Shown: positions 1 to 5,751 of the stretch, piece by piece
Numbering within the stretch: position 1 is the first letter of the stretch
How the letters are laid out: the number at the start of each line of letters is the position of its first letter
Origin: DATKEG01 sp035544515
GTDB taxonomy: Bacteria; Acidobacteriota; Vicinamibacteria; Fen-336
Direction of reading: 5' to 3'
Length of the DNA stretch: 7,052 bases
Assembly: GCA_035544515.1 (NCBI GenBank)
Contig: DATKEG010000020.1
Coordinates: forward strand, 1-7,052
The notes under the pieces: model-generated
The model's input: the letters and a program-made list of their open reading frames with translations, nothing else
Databases searched by the model: none
What the model was told of the DNA's origin: nothing
Made by a program: the position numbers and the translations under genes

Positions 1-678
1 GAGCTTGTAGCCCTCCGGCGGGTCGTGCAGGGACCCGTCCACCGGGTCGAACTTCTTCGCGTCCACCGCGGTCTTCACCAGGTCGCGGAGGCCCTTGGCC
101 ACGTTGGCGAACACGCGGTCTCCGCGCATGCGGTAGAGCGACTCGACGTGGTCGAGGACGGCGCTGCCGTCGAGCAGCTTCGTGTCGTTCATCTTGGCCA
201 CCAGGTTCAGGAAGCCGGCCCGCGGGACGTCCTCCAGCGCGGCGTAGAGCGCCTGGCCGCCGACGTTCTGGGGTGAGTGGTCCAGCACCGACGCCTGGAG
301 GACCGCGCGTGCCCGTGGCGCGAGCGGGTCATAGGGCGGCGCGACCATCCTCGTCACGCGCTCGGGGTCCACCGGGCAGGGCAGGGTCAGCGGCGTCGCG
401 CCCGCGCGGATGAAATGGCTCACCGGCCGATGGCGTACGGGGAAGACCTGGACGCTGCAGACCTCGAGCGGCGCGAGGCCGGAGACGGCCAGGGTCCTGG
501 CCCCGTCGAGGTTCTTCTTCGCGAGGATGGTGCGGTTCCGCTGGTGCGAGCGCACGAGGACGTCCACGCGATCGTCGAGCGGCTGGCGGTAGGCGTCCAC
601 GAACGCGAGCGTGATGCTCGAAGGAGCCGAGCGCGCGCGGCGGGACCGGGCGGGAGCCTTGCGTTTCCTGGCCGGCAT
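1..678 (-). CDS. Uncharacterised protein, 5' part only (runs off left edge)
   Basis: An open frame of 226 codons runs leftward from an ATG at 678 to the window edge without a stop, so the C-terminus is missing. The start is supported by a GGAGGT ribosome site at 684-689, six bases upstream of the ATG. The translation has a basic N-terminal tail (about residues 4-17, rich in Lys and Arg), then a strand-rich part (about 21-105) containing AFVDAYRQPLDDRVDVLV, then a more helical, charged part (about 118-215) ending near DPVDGSLHDPPEGYKL. I see no signal peptide, membrane segment or catalytic motif. I do not recognise a characterised family; the style is that of conserved hypothetical proteins from environmental bacteria. 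The opposite strand also has open frames here, but their products are low-complexity Arg/His-rich shadows, whereas this frame gives a normal protein composition. It is transcribed divergently from the Tat operon and need not share its function. Confidence 0.8.
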   Translation of the reverse strand, partial: MPARKRKAPARSRRARSAPSSITLAFVDAYRQPLDDRVDVLVRSHQRNRTILAKKNLDGARTLAVSGLAPLEVCSVQVFPVRHRPVSHFIRAGATPLTLPCPVDPERVTRMVAPPYDPLAPRARAVLQASVLDHSPQNVGGQALYAALEDVPRAGFLNLVAKMNDTKLLDGSAVLDHVESLYRMRGDRVFANVAKGLRDLVKTAVDAKKFDPVDGSLHDPPEGYKL

Positions 679-683
679 GCCGC

Positions 684-689
684 ACCTCC
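684..689 (-). promoter_or_regulatory. Ribosome binding site of the leftward gene
   Basis: On the minus strand this reads GGAGGT and lies five bases from the ATG at 678 (last base to first base). It fixes the start of the leftward partial gene. Confidence 0.7.
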
Positions 690-715
690 GCCCGGGACAC
701 TACCGCATCCGTTCC

Positions 716-734
716 CGGCAGAGAAGCTCTGCCG
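716..734. repeat. Perfect 8-bp inverted repeat, candidate operator or leader hairpin
   Basis: The arms CGGCAGAG and CTCTGCCG are exact reverse complements separated by AAG, centred at 725. The dyad sits between two divergent genes, 38 bases from the leftward start codon and 49 bases upstream of the -35 element of the rightward promoter. It could be a binding site for a dimeric regulator, or a hairpin in the leader RNA of the leftward gene. No T-tract follows on either strand, so it is not a standard terminator. Confidence 0.5.
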
Positions 735-782
735 CGTTCCAACGACCCGGCCGGGCTGCGCGGGGAGGAGACCCGGCAGGTA

Positions 783-811
783 TTGACTTCCCGTTCACGC
801 CTTCCTACGCT
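783..811 (+). promoter_or_regulatory. Candidate sigma70-type promoter of the Tat-signal operon
   Basis: A -35 element TTGACT (783-788, five of six consensus bases) is followed by a 17-base spacer and a -10 element TACGCT (806-811), which keeps the most important T, A and final T. Transcription would start near 817-818, giving a leader of about 21 bases that already includes the ribosome site at 826-832. The position directly upstream of the first operon gene, in an otherwise very GC-rich stretch, supports it. It is a prediction by eye only. Confidence 0.6.
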
Positions 812-825
812 CGGGCATCTTTTCC

Positions 826-832
826 AGGAGGG
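826..832 (+). promoter_or_regulatory. Ribosome binding site that decides the aldolase-like gene start
   Basis: AGGAGGG lies six bases upstream of the ATG at 839. The same frame is open upstream as far as 611, but this site, the promoter just before it and the Tat-like N-terminus after it all favour 839. Confidence 0.8.
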
Positions 833-838
833 TGCCCC

Positions 839-2041
839 ATGCCCGCAACCCGGCGCGAGTTCCTGGCCGCCGCCGTGGTGGCGCCGGCCGTCGTCCGATC
901 CCCGGGCGAGAAACGCGGCAGAGAGGCCGCCGGGCGGCTGACGCGCGACGAGATCCCGACGCCCGCGCTGCTGCTCGACCTCACGGCCTTCGAAGCGAAC
1001 GTGGCCCGGATGGCCGCTCACTTGAAGGCGCGCGGCAAGGCCTTCCGTCCGCACGGCAAGACGCACAAGTGCCCCGCGATCGCGCAGGCGCTCGTGCGGG
1101 CCGGCGCCGTCGGAAGCTGCGTGGCCAAGCTGAGCGAGGCGGAGGTGTTCGCGGACCACGGTGTCGGCGGCCTGCTCGTGACGACGCAGGTCGTGGGACG
1201 GCGGAAGGTCGCGCGCGCGGTCGCGCTGGCGGCCGAGCACCGCGAAACCATCTTCGTGGTGGACGATCCGCGGAGCGTGCGCGACCTGAACGACGCCGCG
1301 GGAGCGTTCGGGGCCAAGCCACCGCTCCGGGTGAACCTGGCCGTCGACCTGCTCTACGGCCGGACCGGCATCGCCCCGGGTGAGCCGGCGCTCGAGCTGG
1401 CGAGGCTGATCGCCTCGCTGCCGCACGTGCGCCTGGCGGGCCTCCAGGCGTACGACGGCGGCGCCTCCCACACGGTCGGCTTCGAGGAGCGCCGCGGGCG
1501 GTCCCAGGCGAGCATGGCCCAGGCGGTCGAGACGCGGCGGCGGTTCGAGCGCGACGGCCTCGAATGCCCGCTCCTCTCGGGCGGATCGACGGGCACCTAC
1601 AACATCGATTCCGAGGTCGACGGCGTCACGGAGCTGCAGCCCGGCAGCTTCATGTTCATGGACGCCGACTACAACCGGATCGGGGGGCGGGAAGGGCCGG
1701 TGTATCGCGACTTCGCGAACGCGCTCACCGTCCTCACCACGGTCGTCTCACGCCGGCCGGACGCCGCCATCGTCGACGGGGGATACAAGGCGTTCTCCAC
1801 GGACCGGCCGTTTACGCCCGAGGCGAAGGGCATCCCCGGCATCGCCTACGCCTGGGCGGGCGACGAGCACGGGCGCCTCGACCTGACGAACGCCTTCGCG
1901 GAGGTGAAGCTCGGCGACCGCATCGAGTTCGTGGTCCCGCACTGCGACCCGACCGTGAACCTCTACGATCGCCTCTACGGTCTGCGCGGTGATCGCGTGG
2001 AGGCCGTCTGGCCGATCGCGGCGCGCGGGATGAGCCAGTAG
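839..2041 (+). CDS. D-threonine aldolase / D-serine dehydratase-like PLP enzyme with Tat-like signal
   Basis: This 400-residue protein belongs to the fold-type III (alanine racemase-like) PLP group that includes D-threonine aldolase, 3-hydroxy-D-aspartate aldolase and D-serine dehydratase. Visible motifs are PHGKTHK at 71-77, whose first lysine (K74) should carry PLP, SGGSTGT at 247-253, DGGYKAFSTD at 313-322, and PHCDPTVNLYD at 367-377. In the last motif, His368 and Asp370 match the His-x-Asp metal ligands of D-threonine aldolase rather than the His-x-Cys zinc pair of D-serine dehydratase, so aldol cleavage of a beta-hydroxy-D-amino acid to glycine plus an aldehyde is the better guess. The N-terminus has TRREFL at 4-9 followed by a short Ala/Val-rich stretch (10-19), which is a plausible but short Tat signal without a clear cleavage site. 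It is the first gene of the operon. The family call is firm; substrate and export are inference. Confidence 0.9.
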   Translation: MPATRREFLAAAVVAPAVVRSPGEKRGREAAGRLTRDEIPTPALLLDLTAFEANVARMAAHLKARGKAFRPHGKTHKCPAIAQALVRAGAVGSCVAKLSEAEVFADHGVGGLLVTTQVVGRRKVARAVALAAEHRETIFVVDDPRSVRDLNDAAGAFGAKPPLRVNLAVDLLYGRTGIAPGEPALELARLIASLPHVRLAGLQAYDGGASHTVGFEERRGRSQASMAQAVETRRRFERDGLECPLLSGGSTGTYNIDSEVDGVTELQPGSFMFMDADYNRIGGREGPVYRDFANALTVLTTVVSRRPDAAIVDGGYKAFSTDRPFTPEAKGIPGIAYAWAGDEHGRLDLTNAFAEVKLGDRIEFVVPHCDPTVNLYDRLYGLRGDRVEAVWPIAARGMSQ

Positions 2042-2050
2042 CTCTCGAGG

Positions 2051-2055
2051 GGAGG
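2051..2055 (+). promoter_or_regulatory. Ribosome binding site of the enolase-superfamily gene
   Basis: GGAGG, within a run of nine purines (2047-2055), lies four bases before the ATG at 2060 in the 18-base gap after the aldolase-like gene. It indicates independent, efficient translation initiation inside the operon. Confidence 0.7.
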
Positions 2056-2059
2056 CGGC

Positions 2060-3289
2060 ATGAGGAAACGGCAGTTTTTGGGCTCGCTCCTGGGCGCGGG
2101 CGGCGCGCTGCTCGCCGCCGGCCGCGGCCGCCAGGCCGTCGCCGCGGCTCGCGTCGGTCCGCTGAAGATCACGCGCGTCCGCCTCTACGAGGCGCCGCAG
2201 CCGCGACCGTCGTTCAACCAGAGCAACGCCATCGTGACCGTCGAGACCGACCAGGGCCTCACGGGCATCGGGGAGGGCGGGGCCCGCGACACGGTCGAGC
2301 AGCTCGGGGGCCTGCTGATCGGGCAGGACGCGTCCCGGATCGAGCACCTGTGGCAGCTCATGTACCGCGGGTACTTCTACCCGCCCGGCCGCGAGAAGAT
2401 CCATGCCCAGGGCGCGCTCGACCTGGCGCTCTGGGACATCCGGGGCAAGGCGCTGGGCGTGCCCGTGTACGATCTGCTGGGCGGGCTCACGCGCGAGCAC
2501 GTGCCCTGCTACTCGACCGCGTTCCCGGCCCGCGGCTCGGCCCGCGAGACGGCGCGCGCCTGCATCGAGGCCGGGTTCAAGGCCTACCGGACGCACGGCG
2601 CCGATCCCGGGGGAGAGAGCTTCGACGCTCGCGCGATGGTGCGGCGCACCCACGACGTGTGCCGCGAGCTGCGCGAGGGCGTGGGCCCGGACGGCGAGTG
2701 GGCGATCGATTTCCACACGCGGTTCGACCTGGCCGACGCCGTTCGGCTCAGCCATCTGATCGAGGACCTCGAGCCCTTCTTCGTGGAGGATCTCGTGCGC
2801 TCCGAGGAGCCTGCCGTCTACCGGTCCCTGCGCCCCCAGGTCCGGGTGCCGATCGCCGTGGGGGAGCACTTCGGAGACCGCTGGGACCTGAACGAGCTGG
2901 TCGAGGAGCACCTGATCGACTACTCGCGCGTGACCCTGCCCAACGCGGGAGGCGTCACGGAGCTGCGCAAGCAGGCGGCGCTGTGCGAGACCCACTACGT
3001 CGGGTTGGTGCCCCACTTCACGGGCCCGGTGGCCACGGCCGCGCTCGTCCACGTGCTCGCGTCCTTCCCCGGGCCCGTATGCGCGGAGATCCTGGGCGAG
3101 GCGCCCCGGCCCGAGCCGCACCTGCCGCAGCACGCCGACTTTCGGAACGGCAAGCTCTGGCCGAACGCCCGGCCCGGGCTCGGCGTCGAGTTCGACGCTG
3201 GCCGGGCGAAACTCGCGGCCGAGGTGACGGAGCACCGCCAGCCCACGCGGCTCTTCCGAAGGCCCGACGGGTCGATCACGAACTGGTAG
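2060..3289 (+). CDS. Mandelate racemase/galactonate dehydratase-like enolase-superfamily protein with Tat-like signal
   Basis: This is a full-length 409-residue member of the mandelate racemase/muconate lactonizing group, most like the sugar-acid dehydratases (galactonate dehydratase type). Residues 1-30 form a Tat-like signal: RKRQFLG with Lys-Arg in place of Arg-Arg, a hydrophobic stretch (9-20) and an AVAAA end. The N-terminal capping domain (about 35-145) contains DQGLTGIGEGG. In the barrel, the three metal ligands are probably Asp217 (DFH), Glu243 (FVED) and Glu269 (GEH). His219 and His319 (VPHF) fit the two acid/base histidines of the dehydratases, and Glu343 fits the stabilising acid. 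By eye, the Asp that normally pairs with the second His is replaced by Thr292 (SRVTLPNAGG). The expected reaction is dehydration of an aldonic or uronic acid to a 2-keto-3-deoxy acid; the substrate is unknown. Confidence 0.9.
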   Translation: MRKRQFLGSLLGAGGALLAAGRGRQAVAAARVGPLKITRVRLYEAPQPRPSFNQSNAIVTVETDQGLTGIGEGGARDTVEQLGGLLIGQDASRIEHLWQLMYRGYFYPPGREKIHAQGALDLALWDIRGKALGVPVYDLLGGLTREHVPCYSTAFPARGSARETARACIEAGFKAYRTHGADPGGESFDARAMVRRTHDVCRELREGVGPDGEWAIDFHTRFDLADAVRLSHLIEDLEPFFVEDLVRSEEPAVYRSLRPQVRVPIAVGEHFGDRWDLNELVEEHLIDYSRVTLPNAGGVTELRKQAALCETHYVGLVPHFTGPVATAALVHVLASFPGPVCAEILGEAPRPEPHLPQHADFRNGKLWPNARPGLGVEFDAGRAKLAAEVTEHRQPTRLFRRPDGSITNW

Positions 3290-3295
3290 GTGGCC

Positions 3296-4354
3296 ATGAA
3301 GCTCACGAGACGGGAGTTCGTCACCTCCGCCACCGCGCTCGCCCTCTCCCCGCGCCTGGCCGGCGCCCGGGGGGGCGCGGGCACCCTCGGCATCGCCACG
3401 ACCTCGATCGGCATCCGCCGCTCGCAGCTGCGGAAGGGCGCCACGGAGGCCGGGCCCGTGCTCGACGCCGAGGCGTTCCTGGACCTCTGTCACGATTTCG
3501 GGGCCGATGGCGCGCAGATGGACTACGGCATGTTGACGTCGGAGGACGCCGGGTATCTGCGGCGCGTGCGCGAGGGCCTCGATCGGCGCGGCATGTTCCT
3601 GGAGTTCATCGCCGGCAGCCGCGCGGTCGAGGACCTGGACCTGCTCGACCGGATCGGACGGACCGCGCAGGCGCTGGGCGTGACACGCCTGCGCGTCGCC
3701 TGCCTGTCCGGCCGGCGCTACGAGGACTTCCAGGACAAGAAGGCCTGGGACGAGTTCGCCGCGCGGTGGCGCGCGGCCCTGCCCCGCACCGAACCGGTGC
3801 TGCGCCGGCACCGGCTGGCCATGGGGGTGGAGAACCACAAGGACTGGCTCACGGACGAGCTCGTGGACATCCTGCGGGGCATCGGCAGCCCACACGTGGG
3901 CGCGTGCGTCGATTTCGGCAACAACCTGGCCTTCCTGGAGGACCCGCTCGACACCGTCGAGAAGCTCGCGCCCCATGCCGTGACCACGCACGTGAAGGAC
4001 AACGTCATGGTGCCGTCCGCGGCCGGCTTCCTCCTGGACGACGTCGCCGTGGGAGAGGGCGTCTTGCCGCTCGAGCGCATGGTGGCCGCGCTGCGTCGGC
4101 ACCACCCGCGCATCCCGCTCGTGCTCGAGGTCATCACGCGGGACGCGCTGGTCGTACCGTACCGCGACGACCGCTTCTGGGTCACGCGTGACCGGCGCGA
4201 CGAAGCGGCGGTGGCGCGGTTCGAATCGAAGTTCCTGAAGCCCGCCGTCCCGCCCGCGAAGATCTCCGACCTCGGCGACGAAGCGGCGCTGGCCGCGGAG
4301 AACGAGAACCTGCGCCGCAGCGTCGCGTATGCGCGCAAGCGGCTGGGCGCCTGA
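3296..4354 (+). CDS. Xylose isomerase-like TIM-barrel protein (sugar phosphate isomerase/epimerase family) with Tat signal
   Basis: This 352-residue protein is of the AP-endonuclease-2/xylose isomerase-like barrel family. The ATG at 3296 is chosen because the Tat motif TRREFVT falls at residues 4-10, with AGGTGG (3288-3293) just upstream; a GTG at 3290 adjoining the previous stop would add only two residues. The signal runs to an Ala-Gly-Ala near 22-24. The metal site expected for this family is visible: Glu179 (VENH), Asp206 (CVDFGNN), His232 (THVKD) and Glu278 (LEVITRD). Family members perform isomerisation, epimerisation or, in keto-glycoside pathways, elimination, so the exact reaction is open. 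A C-terminal tail (about 325-350), rich in Ala, Glu and Arg, looks like a single helix beyond the barrel and may mediate oligomerisation. Its start lies six bases after the upstream stop, implying tight translational coupling. Confidence 0.88.
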   Translation: MKLTRREFVTSATALALSPRLAGARGGAGTLGIATTSIGIRRSQLRKGATEAGPVLDAEAFLDLCHDFGADGAQMDYGMLTSEDAGYLRRVREGLDRRGMFLEFIAGSRAVEDLDLLDRIGRTAQALGVTRLRVACLSGRRYEDFQDKKAWDEFAARWRAALPRTEPVLRRHRLAMGVENHKDWLTDELVDILRGIGSPHVGACVDFGNNLAFLEDPLDTVEKLAPHAVTTHVKDNVMVPSAAGFLLDDVAVGEGVLPLERMVAALRRHHPRIPLVLEVITRDALVVPYRDDRFWVTRDRRDEAAVARFESKFLKPAVPPAKISDLGDEAALAAENENLRRSVAYARKRLGA

Positions 4355-4359
4355 GAGCG

Positions 4360-4363
4360 AGGG
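4360..4363 (+). promoter_or_regulatory. Ribosome binding site that decides the oxidoreductase start
   Basis: AGGG within GAGGGAA lies four bases before the ATG at 4368. The frame is open to 4329, overlapping the previous gene, but the KRRQFLT Tat motif directly after 4368 makes the later start more likely. Confidence 0.55.
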
Positions 4364-4367
4364 AACC

Positions 4368-5723
4368 ATGAAGCGACGGCAGTTCCTCACGAAGACCTCG
4401 GCGGCGGTGGTCGGCACGGCGGTGTCGGCACGGCGCGTGCTCGGCGCCAACGACCGCGTGAACGTGGCGCTCGTCGGCTGCGGGACGCGCGGGCGGCAGC
4501 TGGCCGGCCTGGTGAAGGAGACGCCGGGCGCCGCGGTCACCGTGCTGTGCGACGTGTACGACCCGCAGGTGGAGCAGGCGCGCGGAGCGGCCGGGGTGGG
4601 CGCGCGGTCGTTCAAGGACTTCCGCCGGGCGCTCGAGGACAAGGACGTCGACGCGGTCGTGGTCGCCACCCCCGATCACTGGCACGGCCTCATCGCCGTC
4701 CAGGCCTGCCAGGCCGGGAAGGACGTGTACGTCGAGAAGCCGCTCGCGCACAACGTCCGGGAGGGCCGGGCCATCGTGGACGCGGCGAAGCGCTTCGACC
4801 GCGTCGTCCAGCACGGCACGCAGCACCGGACCGCGCCGCACTACCGTGAAGTGCAGCAGATCGTCCAGGGCGGCCAGCTCGGCGAGGTGCGCTTCGTGCG
4901 CATCTGGAACTACCAGAACCTCTACCCGCACGGGATCGGCCGGGAGCCCGACTCCACGCCGCCCGCCGGCCTGGACTGGGACCTCTACCTCGGGCCCGCG
5001 CCCACGGTTCCCTTCAACCGCGCGCGCTTCCTGAGCACCTACCGCTGGTTCTGGGACTACGCCGGCGGTTGGGTCACCGATTACGGCACGCACCGCTTCG
5101 ACTCGTTCCACCAGGTGATGGGCGTGGACGCGCCGCGCAGCGTGGTGGCGGCCGGGGGGCGGTTCGGCCTGAAGGACTCCGGGGAGACGCCGGACCTGGT
5201 GCAGGCGACCTATGAATACCCGGGGTTCATCATGAGCTACGAGGTGTGCGCCCTGAACGGCCAGGGCGCGGGCGGCCGCACGCCGGAGATGGCGTACTAC
5301 CAGATGCGCGGCGAGTTCGACCGGCCGCACGGCGAGGCGTATTACGGCACGAGCGGCACGCTCGTCGCCGACCGCATCGGCTTCGAGATCTACCCGGAGA
5401 TGGAGCCGCGCGAAAGGCGCGGCGGGCGCGAGGCGGCGCCGGAGAAGGCCGTCTACCGCGCGGAGCGCAAGGTGGTGAAGAGCCGCGACACGACCGACCT
5501 GCTGGTGAAGGACTTCGTCGAGTCCGTGAAGAGCCGGAAGGCGCCGCTCGCGTCCGCGGAGATCGGGCACCGCTCGACCATCGTGCCGCATCTGGGGAAC
5601 ATCGCCTACCGGACGGGCCGCAAGCTGCGCTGGAACGCCGACAAGGAAGCCTTCGAGGGCCAGGAGCCGGAGGCCACGGCGCTCCTCGGCCGGCAGCATC
5701 GCGCGCCCTGGACGCTGGCCTAG
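4368..5723 (+). CDS. Gfo/Idh/MocA-family NAD(P)-dependent oxidoreductase with Tat signal (GH109-like)
   Basis: This 451-residue protein has a clear twin-arginine signal, KRRQFLT at 2-8, then a hydrophobic Ala/Val segment (12-20) and VLGAND at 24-29, a junction typical of secreted members of this family. The Rossmann domain follows: VALVGCGTRG at 33-42 binds the dinucleotide, VVVATPDHWHG at 97-107 and EKPLAHN at 123-129 (Lys124 is the conserved catalytic-region lysine). The C-terminal alpha/beta domain includes GGWVTDYGTHRFD at 233-245, with Asp238 and His242 at the usual substrate-side positions. Members oxidise or epimerise sugars and sugar derivatives, often with tightly held NAD(P); Zymomonas glucose-fructose oxidoreductase and GH109 glycosidases are Tat-exported relatives with retained cofactor. 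It is the last gene of the operon, 13 bases after the TIM-barrel gene. The substrate is not predictable; C3 oxidation of a glycoside is one possibility. Confidence 0.9.
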   Translation: MKRRQFLTKTSAAVVGTAVSARRVLGANDRVNVALVGCGTRGRQLAGLVKETPGAAVTVLCDVYDPQVEQARGAAGVGARSFKDFRRALEDKDVDAVVVATPDHWHGLIAVQACQAGKDVYVEKPLAHNVREGRAIVDAAKRFDRVVQHGTQHRTAPHYREVQQIVQGGQLGEVRFVRIWNYQNLYPHGIGREPDSTPPAGLDWDLYLGPAPTVPFNRARFLSTYRWFWDYAGGWVTDYGTHRFDSFHQVMGVDAPRSVVAAGGRFGLKDSGETPDLVQATYEYPGFIMSYEVCALNGQGAGGRTPEMAYYQMRGEFDRPHGEAYYGTSGTLVADRIGFEIYPEMEPRERRGGREAAPEKAVYRAERKVVKSRDTTDLLVKDFVESVKSRKAPLASAEIGHRSTIVPHLGNIAYRTGRKLRWNADKEAFEGQEPEATALLGRQHRAPWTLA

Positions 5724-5728
5724 GGAGC

Positions 5729-5751
5729 CGCCCGGCCTTCAGCGCCGGGCG
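5729..5751. terminator. Hairpin at the convergent gene ends, possible bidirectional terminator
   Basis: Arms CGCCCGGC (5729-5736) and GCCGGGCG (5744-5751) pair perfectly over eight bases around a seven-base loop. The stop codon of the leftward fucosidase gene (5739-5741) lies in the loop and the stop of the rightward operon ends six bases before the stem. No T-tract follows on either strand, so it is not a textbook intrinsic terminator, but a strong GC stem between convergent genes could still end or protect both transcripts. Confidence 0.45.

Noticed and set aside
697..725. Possible leftward promoter (TTCTCT, 17 bases, TAGTGT on the minus strand).
   Set aside because: Only three of six consensus bases match in each element, and the implied leader of about 12 bases would place the ribosome site at the very 5' end.
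746..755. Ten-base palindrome CCCGGCCGGG in the intergenic region.
   Set aside because: It is pure G and C, so such palindromes are common by chance at this base composition.
611..838. Upstream in-frame extension of the aldolase-like gene by 76 codons.
   Set aside because: It would cross the promoter and the divergent gene's start region, and would bury the Tat-like N-terminus. The ribosome site at 826-832 supports 839.
3290..3295. GTG at 3290 as an alternative start of the TIM-barrel gene.
   Set aside because: It adds only two residues and would overlap the likely ribosome site. The ATG at 3296 is better spaced.
2350..4191. A 613-codon plus-strand open frame across the dehydratase and TIM-barrel genes.
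   Set aside because: It is out of frame with both recognised genes and its product is Arg/Gly/Ala/Pro-rich without domains.
1748..4669. A 973-codon open frame on the minus strand spanning parts of all four operon genes.
   Set aside because: It is antisense to four genes with clear family motifs. Its product is low-complexity (Arg, Ala, Gly, His, Val rich) with no recognisable domain. Long antisense frames are expected in very GC-rich DNA.
4182..5699. A 505-codon minus-strand open frame opposite the oxidoreductase gene.
   Set aside because: It is a shadow of a well-supported Gfo/Idh/MocA gene, with biased composition and no motif.
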